Shown here: positions 9,923 through 13,361 of the stretch, one piece after another
Position numbering within the stretch: the first letter of the stretch is position 1
How the letters are laid out: each line of letters starts with the position of its first letter
Source of the DNA: Sulfurimonas sp.
GTDB lineage: Bacteria; Campylobacterota; Campylobacteria; Campylobacterales; Sulfurimonadaceae
Reading direction: 5' to 3'
DNA length: 13,361 nt
NCBI GenBank assembly: GCA_021107375.1
Contig: JAIOSY010000251.1
Location: 1-13,361 of the forward strand
Position numbers and translations under genes: made by a program
The notes under the pieces: model-generated
Told to the model about the DNA's origin: nothing
The model's database searches: none
What the model saw: only the letters and a program-made list of their open reading frames with translations

Positions 9923-10426
9923 TTACTTGCTCTCTACAACAGAGATACTATTGATCGCATCTTGACCTTGAATTTGGCTAAGAACATCAAAGCTATCAGA
10001 ATCATCTTCTTCGATAGCACCAAAAACAGTGTGAACACCATCTAGGTGAGGAGTGTCAACAAAAGTGATGAAAAATTGGCTTCCACCAGTGTTTGGTCCG
10101 GCATGTGCCATTGAAAGTGTACCTGGTTTGTGAACAGAAGTATTTGTATCAGTTTCACATTTTATTGCCCAGTCAGGTCCACCAGTTCCAGTTCCAGTTG
10201 GACAACCACCTTGAGCCATGAAACCAGGGATTACACGGTGAAAATTTAAGTTGTCATAAAAACCAGAGTTTCCTAAGTGTGCGAAGTTTGCAACTGTGTT
10301 TGGAGCTTCCTCTGGAAATAGTTTTAACCAGATATCACCTTTGCTAGTTGAAACCTTTGCGTATTGTAATTTTGCTAATTCATCAGCACTTAAATCGTAT
10401 TCTTTTAGTTGTGTTCTACCAAACAT
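9923..10426 (-). CDS. Cyclophilin-type peptidyl-prolyl cis-trans isomerase
   Basis: 167 residues with no signal peptide, so probably cytosolic. It catalyses cis/trans isomerisation of peptide bonds before proline. Cyclophilin core motifs: NFHRVIPGFMAQGGCPTGTG (61-80) with catalytic R64, F69 and Q72; GTLSMAHAGPNTGGSQFFIT (102-121) with the hydrophobic pocket; and LDGVHTVFG (128-136). The tryptophan that binds cyclosporin in human CypA (W121) is replaced here by His127, as in other bacterial forms with non-Trp residues, so drug sensitivity is probably low (inference). The start has AAAGG 6 nt upstream. It is the first gene of the minus-strand block, has its own promoter, and its stop codon lies one base before the apparent start of queH. 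Confidence 0.95.
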   Translation of the reverse strand: MFGRTQLKEYDLSADELAKLQYAKVSTSKGDIWLKLFPEEAPNTVANFAHLGNSGFYDNLNFHRVIPGFMAQGGCPTGTGTGGPDWAIKCETDTNTSVHKPGTLSMAHAGPNTGGSQFFITFVDTPHLDGVHTVFGAIEEDDSDSFDVLSQIQGQDAINSISVVESK

Positions 10427-10453
10427 TATAAGCCTTTATATTTTAATTTCGCA

Positions 10454-10459
10454 ATTATA
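10454..10459 (-). promoter_or_regulatory. -10 element of the promoter for the cyclophilin-led operon
   Basis: On the minus strand the sequence reads TATAAT at 10459-10454, with a T before it and a G one base after (CTATAATTG). Transcription would start near 10447, giving a leader of about 20 nt that contains the AAAGG site of the cyclophilin gene. The -35 region is A/T-rich without a TTGACA, as is usual for Campylobacterota sigma-70 promoters. It would fall at about 10477-10482, touching the -10 element of the divergent kinase gene. Confidence 0.6.
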
Positions 10460-10460
10460 G

Positions 10461-10478
10461 TTAAATTTTTTAAATCTT
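10461..10478 (+). repeat. Two adjacent 9-bp direct repeats upstream of the kinase -10 element
   Basis: TTAAATTTT (10461-10469) is followed directly by TTAAATCTT (10470-10478), with 8 of 9 bases identical, in the place of the -35 region. OmpR/PhoB regulators bind direct repeats, normally with 10-11 bp spacing, so a binding site for the regulator encoded downstream is possible. The stretch is also simple A/T-rich DNA of the kind found in many promoters of this phylum. Confidence 0.3.
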
Positions 10479-10480
10479 AG

Positions 10481-10486
10481 TATAAT
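10481..10486 (+). promoter_or_regulatory. -10 element of the promoter for the two-component system
   Basis: A perfect TATAAT ends only 6 bp before the kinase ATG (10493). With the usual 6-8 nt distance, transcription would start at or within a base or two of the A of the ATG. No Shine-Dalgarno sequence lies between (CTTTTT only). The upstream region is T-rich (10461-10478), typical of Campylobacterota sigma-70 promoters. The arrangement predicts a leaderless mRNA. Confidence 0.55.
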
Positions 10487-10492
10487 CTTTTT

Positions 10493-11710
10493 ATGAAAAT
10501 AAATTTATTGTATAAAAACCCAACTATAAAACAGGCAAATATTTTTACAGTTTTAGTTATTTTTATGTTTAGTATGCTTTTTGTAGGTTTGCTGGTTGAT
10601 GATATGTATGAAGATTATGAAAGAGAATTAGAACAAAGTTATATAGTTAATTACTCTGAAATATCTGAGAATGATATTTTAGAAAAAAAACAAAAAACAT
10701 TAAAAACATTAACGATAAAAACAGTATTAGTTATTATCACTCTTTCATTTATTATTTTTGCGATATTTTTAGGCTTAAATAATATTTTCAACAGATTATT
10801 AAATAGAGATACGCAAACATTTTTAGATTTTTTTGAAAGAGCTATACATAATGATCAGGTTATAAATCCAAATATGATTTTTTTTAAAGATTTTAAAATT
10901 ATGGTTGGTTATGCCAATGAGATGGTTGAGAAAATAAATGCTCAAAAAAATTCTCTTAGAGAATTAAATTTAGGCTTGGAAGATAGAGTAAAAGAAAAAA
11001 CAGCTAAATTAGAACAGATAAATGAGAATTTAAAAGAGCAAAAAAAGTTTTCTCAAGATGTCTTAAAATCTCAAAAAGAGTTTTTAAGGCATACTGTTCA
11101 TGAAACAAATACACCTTTAAGTGTGATATTGACCTCAATAGAATTATATGTAATGAAAAATCCAAAAGATAGAAATCTTTTAAAAATAGAGGCTGCTGTT
11201 AAAAATATATTTAATATTTATGATGATTTAAGTTATTTGGTTAAAAAAGAACAAGTTAAATATCCAAAAGTTGTTTTAAATCTTGAAGATTATCTAACTT
11301 CTAGGATAGATTTTTTTACAGATGTTGCAGAATTATCAAGGATAAAATTTAATTATGAACAAAAAAAAGAAAATCCACATATATATTTTAATGAAACAAA
11401 ACTTCAACGAATTGTAGATAATACTATAACTAATGCTATCAAATATACACTTCCAGATGAGACTGTATTTATATCTCTTAAACAGGTTGGTACATTTGTT
11501 GAGTTTAGTGTGGGGAGTAGGTCTAAAATTATTAAAGATACAGATAAAGTTTTTGATGCTTATTATAGAGAAGATAGCACACGAGATGGTTTTGGTTTAG
11601 GTTTGAGGCTTGTTCGTAGTATTTGTGATGAGGAAAATATTGAAATTTCAGTTTCTTCAAATAACAATCAAACAGTGTTTAAATATAGATTTAAAATGAT
11701 GGGAAATTAA
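10493..11710 (+). CDS. Membrane sensor histidine kinase with degenerate G1 box
   Basis: 405 residues. Two transmembrane helices (about 16-35 and 74-95) frame a periplasmic loop of only about 38 residues. Next come a linker (about 100-150), a coiled coil (about 150-197), the dimerisation/phosphoacceptor helix with FLRHTVHETNTPLSVI (197-212; phosphoacceptor H203), and an HATPase_c domain. Its N box is IVDNTITNAIKYT (307-319) and its G2 box GFGLGL (366-371). The G1 box, normally D-x-G-x-G, reads SVGSRSKI (339-346), with no Asp-Gly pair. The kinase would phosphorylate the regulator encoded immediately downstream (one-base overlap, TAATG). The ATG at 10493 is chosen because the next in-frame Met (25) lies inside the first membrane helix. 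The signal sensed is unknown; so short a periplasmic loop suggests sensing in or near the membrane (inference). The HExNTPL form of the H box resembles other Campylobacterota kinases. Confidence 0.92.
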   Translation: MKINLLYKNPTIKQANIFTVLVIFMFSMLFVGLLVDDMYEDYERELEQSYIVNYSEISENDILEKKQKTLKTLTIKTVLVIITLSFIIFAIFLGLNNIFNRLLNRDTQTFLDFFERAIHNDQVINPNMIFFKDFKIMVGYANEMVEKINAQKNSLRELNLGLEDRVKEKTAKLEQINENLKEQKKFSQDVLKSQKEFLRHTVHETNTPLSVILTSIELYVMKNPKDRNLLKIEAAVKNIFNIYDDLSYLVKKEQVKYPKVVLNLEDYLTSRIDFFTDVAELSRIKFNYEQKKENPHIYFNETKLQRIVDNTITNAIKYTLPDETVFISLKQVGTFVEFSVGSRSKIIKDTDKVFDAYYREDSTRDGFGLGLRLVRSICDEENIEISVSSNNNQTVFKYRFKMMGN

Positions 11711-12366
11711 TGAAAATACTTTTGCTTGAAGATGAGATAATGTTAAATGAATCTATTTGTGAGTATTTAGAATCTGACGGACATAAGATAGAGAGTTTTT
11801 TTGATGGTTTAAAAGCTTATGAATCAGTAAAAGTAAACTCTTATGACTTATTAATTTTAGATATAAATGTTCCAAATATTGATGGACTTAGTTTTTTAGA
11901 ACAGATGCATAATCTAAAAATTCATGTACCAACTATATATATAAGTGCTTTGGTTGATATTGAAGATATCTCTCGTGCATATAATTTAGGTTGTTATGAT
12001 TATTTAAAAAAACCGTTTCATTTGAAAGAACTCTCTCTTAGAATTGATAGGGTTAAACTAGAAAAAGATACCCCTAGAGTTCATTTAAGGCTATCAAAAA
12101 ATTATAGTTACGATCAAGAGCATAGTACACTTTTGTTTGATAATGAGTCACAAACTCTTAGTAAAAAACAATCTCAAATAATAGACTTACTTGCTAGAAA
12201 TAGAGGAATGGTAGTTGATTTTGAAAAGTTTAGAATTTATGTTTGGGATGAACAAATTATTGATAATGCTACGATAAGAGCTGAAATAAATAGACTTAAA
12301 AAGTTTTTAAAAGAGGATGTGATTATAAATGTTCGTGGTATGGGCTATATGATAGAAAAGCCATAA
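11710..12366 (+). CDS. OmpR/PhoB-family response regulator
   Basis: 218 residues. The receiver domain (1 to about 118) has the acidic pocket E7-D8-E9, phosphoacceptor D51 (LLILDINVPNIDGL), the switch Ser79 (YISA) and Lys101 (KKPF). The C-terminal winged-helix DNA-binding domain (about 140-218) shows the family pattern: LSKKQSQIIDLLARNRGMVV (149-168), then VWDEQIIDNATIRAEINRLK and the end NVRGMGYMIEKP. It is a DNA-binding transcription regulator controlled by the kinase overlapping it upstream by one base. D51 and the switch residues are intact, so ordinary phosphorylation is expected. The target genes are unknown; a direct repeat in the kinase promoter makes self-regulation conceivable. The gene lies at the border of what looks like accessory DNA to its right. 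Confidence 0.95.
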   Translation: MKILLLEDEIMLNESICEYLESDGHKIESFFDGLKAYESVKVNSYDLLILDINVPNIDGLSFLEQMHNLKIHVPTIYISALVDIEDISRAYNLGCYDYLKKPFHLKELSLRIDRVKLEKDTPRVHLRLSKNYSYDQEHSTLLFDNESQTLSKKQSQIIDLLARNRGMVVDFEKFRIYVWDEQIIDNATIRAEINRLKKFLKEDVIINVRGMGYMIEKP

Positions 12367-12384
12367 GTGCCTATTTAAGGAACT
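12366..12384 (+). terminator. Weak stem-loop after the response regulator
   Basis: AGTGCCT (12366-12372) can pair with AGGAACT (12378-12384) across a 5-base loop, seven positions with one G-A mismatch. It begins on the last base of the stop codon. There is no clean T-run after it (TAAACTTAATTT), so it is at best a weak terminator. It could also act for the recombinase remnant converging from the right. Confidence 0.25.
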
Positions 12385-12389
12385 TAAAC

Positions 12390-12632
12390 TTAATTTGTAC
12401 CGTTTTTGTACCGTTTTTCAAGAAAGCCTATGACCATCTTTTCCTTTTTAGGAATAAAATGAGTGTACACTTTTAAAGTGATACTTAAATCTCTATGTCC
12501 TAGTGTAGAAGATACCCATAAAGGCTCAATATTATGCAAACTTCTTCGTTTTAGCTTTGCCTCATCTGAAATTTCTCTATATTTATTGTAAAATATTTCT
12601 AATTTTATAGCTTTTTTAACACAGTAACTCAT
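12390..12632 (-). pseudogene. C-terminal remnant of a tyrosine recombinase/integrase
   Basis: 80 codons from an ATG with no Shine-Dalgarno sequence. Residues 35-62 (IEPLWVSSTLGHRDLSITLKVYTHFIPK) match the C-terminal end of phage-type tyrosine integrases, including the active-site His of LGH (H46) and the nucleophilic Tyr of VYTHF (Y56). The tail IGFLEKRYKNGTN (68-80) also fits that position. The N-terminal arm-binding domain, the core-binding domain and the first catalytic residues (Arg, Lys and the HxxR box) are absent, so it cannot be active. The first 30 residues or so look unrelated or scrambled. No continuation is visible in the AT-rich DNA upstream (12633-12754). It is probably the scar of a lost integrative element or phage. 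Confidence 0.8.
12397..12418 (+). repeat. 11-bp tandem duplication, two copies
   Basis: GTACCGTTTTT occurs twice in immediate succession (12397-12407 and 12408-12418). It lies in the last codons of the recombinase remnant and encodes part of its KRYKNGTN end on the minus strand. It may be a slippage product. Confidence 0.7.
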
Positions 12633-12688
12633 TTTTAATTTAGTATTTTGCAGAATAATTTAAAACTAAAACAAACAATAATATAAAT

Positions 12689-12702
12689 CAATAAGTTTAT
12701 TG
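12689..12702. repeat. Short inverted repeat overlapping a -35 region
   Basis: CAATAA-gt-TTATTG is a perfect 6-bp inverted repeat with a 2-base spacer. Its right arm ends on the TTG of the -35 box at 12700. It could be an operator, but it is short and sits in AT-rich DNA. Confidence 0.3.
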
Positions 12703-12726
12703 AAAAATGTTTAATTTCGCTATAAT
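12700..12726 (+). promoter_or_regulatory. Sigma-70-type promoter for the gene at 12755
   Basis: TTGAAA (12700-12705) and TATAAT (12721-12726) are separated by 15 bp, slightly shorter than the 16-18 bp optimum. Transcription would start near 12733, giving a leader of about 22 nt that includes GAGGA (12744-12748), 6 nt before the ATG. This is the strongest recognisable reason to believe the following gene is expressed. Confidence 0.6.
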
Positions 12727-12754
12727 AATAAAAATTCAATTATGAGGATGTTTA

Positions 12755-13361
12755 ATGAAAATGGATTGGAATTATTTTATGAAAGATAATGCATTTAAAT
12801 TTAAAAGACTTCCAAAGCCAAAAAGAACGGTTAATATAATTGATGTATCTGAGCATATGTCTGATGGCTCTACTATGAGAGACTTGAAGAAAATAGCAAA
12901 AAATATAGATGAGTACAACAAGTGGTGTATAGACGATTATATTTTTGCGTTTAAAGATGGTTATGATGTTGAAATAGAAACTTTTTGGGAATACTGTGAT
13001 AGAAATCCATATAAATTTCTTGGTAAGTTAAATATTCTTAAAGGTAATATTGATTTGGTAGAAGATTTGTATTATTGGTGGAAAGTTGATGAAAATGGAA
13101 ATGGAACTGCAATTTCACCTGAAGATAAAAAAGATTGGAAAATACTTTGGTTAAACGGAAGTGTAAAAGAGAAATCTGAGTATCTAGATGAAGAAATATT
13201 ATTAATATTTAAAAAGTCGGGTTTTATAGAAGTTATATCAACTTCAGAAAAAAAATATCTTATAGAGTATATAACTGAACATACAAAAGTACCAGACTTA
13301 CATGATATACCAAAAAAAGATACTATAATGATTAAAGGAAAAAAACAAGATAAGATTAATA
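12755..13361 (+). CDS. Unrecognised protein, 3' end cut off by the window edge
   Basis: 202 codons stay open to the right edge, beginning at an ATG with GAGGA 6 nt upstream. I do not recognise the family. The visible protein has no signal peptide or membrane segment, is highly charged (many Lys, Asp and Glu), and is rich in aromatic residues, for example DWNYFMKD (4-11), ETFWEYCDRNPYKFLG and DLYYWWKVDENGNG. The N-terminal part contains the basic patch FKFKRLPKPKRTVNIIDVSEH (about 14-34). Composition and codon use are strongly A/T-rich but similar to the neighbours. It stands alone behind its own promoter next to a recombinase remnant, so it may be accessory cargo; that is inference from position. 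Confidence 0.8.
   Translation, partial: MKMDWNYFMKDNAFKFKRLPKPKRTVNIIDVSEHMSDGSTMRDLKKIAKNIDEYNKWCIDDYIFAFKDGYDVEIETFWEYCDRNPYKFLGKLNILKGNIDLVEDLYYWWKVDENGNGTAISPEDKKDWKILWLNGSVKEKSEYLDEEILLIFKKSGFIEVISTSEKKYLIEYITEHTKVPDLHDIPKKDTIMIKGKKQDKIN

Noticed and set aside
12633..12754. tRNA gene, CRISPR repeat or attachment site in the spacer next to the recombinase remnant
   Set aside because: The spacer holds only the promoter, ribosome binding site and short inverted repeat of the next gene; no cloverleaf, repeat array or duplicated core was seen.

Overview
The window looks like a chromosomal segment of a Campylobacterota (epsilonproteobacterial) bacterium, most like a Sulfurimonas-type organism. 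The reasons are low G+C with A/T-rich codon use, a QueH carrying a long C-terminal extension, a lipoprotein resembling the UPF0323 family of this group, a short Sua5/TsaC-like protein, and the order fabZ-lpxA-clpX-mreB-mreC-carB. The genus is inferred from remembered gene order and protein features; no search was run.

Positions 10426 down to 1 (minus strand) form one long co-directional block. It starts with a cyclophilin peptidyl-prolyl isomerase and continues with queH (tRNA queuosine synthesis), fabZ (fatty acid dehydratase), lpxA (first step of lipid A), clpX (AAA+ unfoldase), mreB and mreC (cell-shape cytoskeleton) and carB (carbamoyl phosphate synthase large subunit). A tail of three less-known genes follows: a compact Sua5/TsaC-like protein, a three-helix membrane protein, and a lipoprotein that runs off the left edge. 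Most junctions are overlaps of 1-40 bp or gaps under 50 bp; the largest gap is 70 bp between mreC and carB. This suggests co-transcription in one or two operons. The block supplies envelope building (FabZ, LpxA, MreB, MreC), protein quality control (ClpX, cyclophilin), tRNA modification and pyrimidine/arginine precursors.

Positions 10427-10492 are a short divergent promoter region. To its right on the plus strand is a two-component system: a membrane histidine kinase with a very short periplasmic loop and a degenerate G1 box, then an OmpR/PhoB-type response regulator overlapping it by one base. The kinase has a TATAAT only 6 bp before its ATG and no Shine-Dalgarno sequence, so its mRNA may be leaderless.

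Positions 12390-13361 look like accessory DNA. There is an 80-codon C-terminal remnant of a tyrosine recombinase (minus strand), a 122-bp AT-rich spacer, and then an unrecognised plus-strand gene with a good promoter and ribosome binding site that runs off the right edge.

The most notable single observation is that queH, complete and conserved in every visible motif, has no ATG, GTG or TTG where it should start. The codon at the expected start is ATC, one base after the upstream stop codon. I found no clear new defence or mobile system. The best candidates for unknown biology are the unrecognised gene at the right edge and the small genes downstream of carB.
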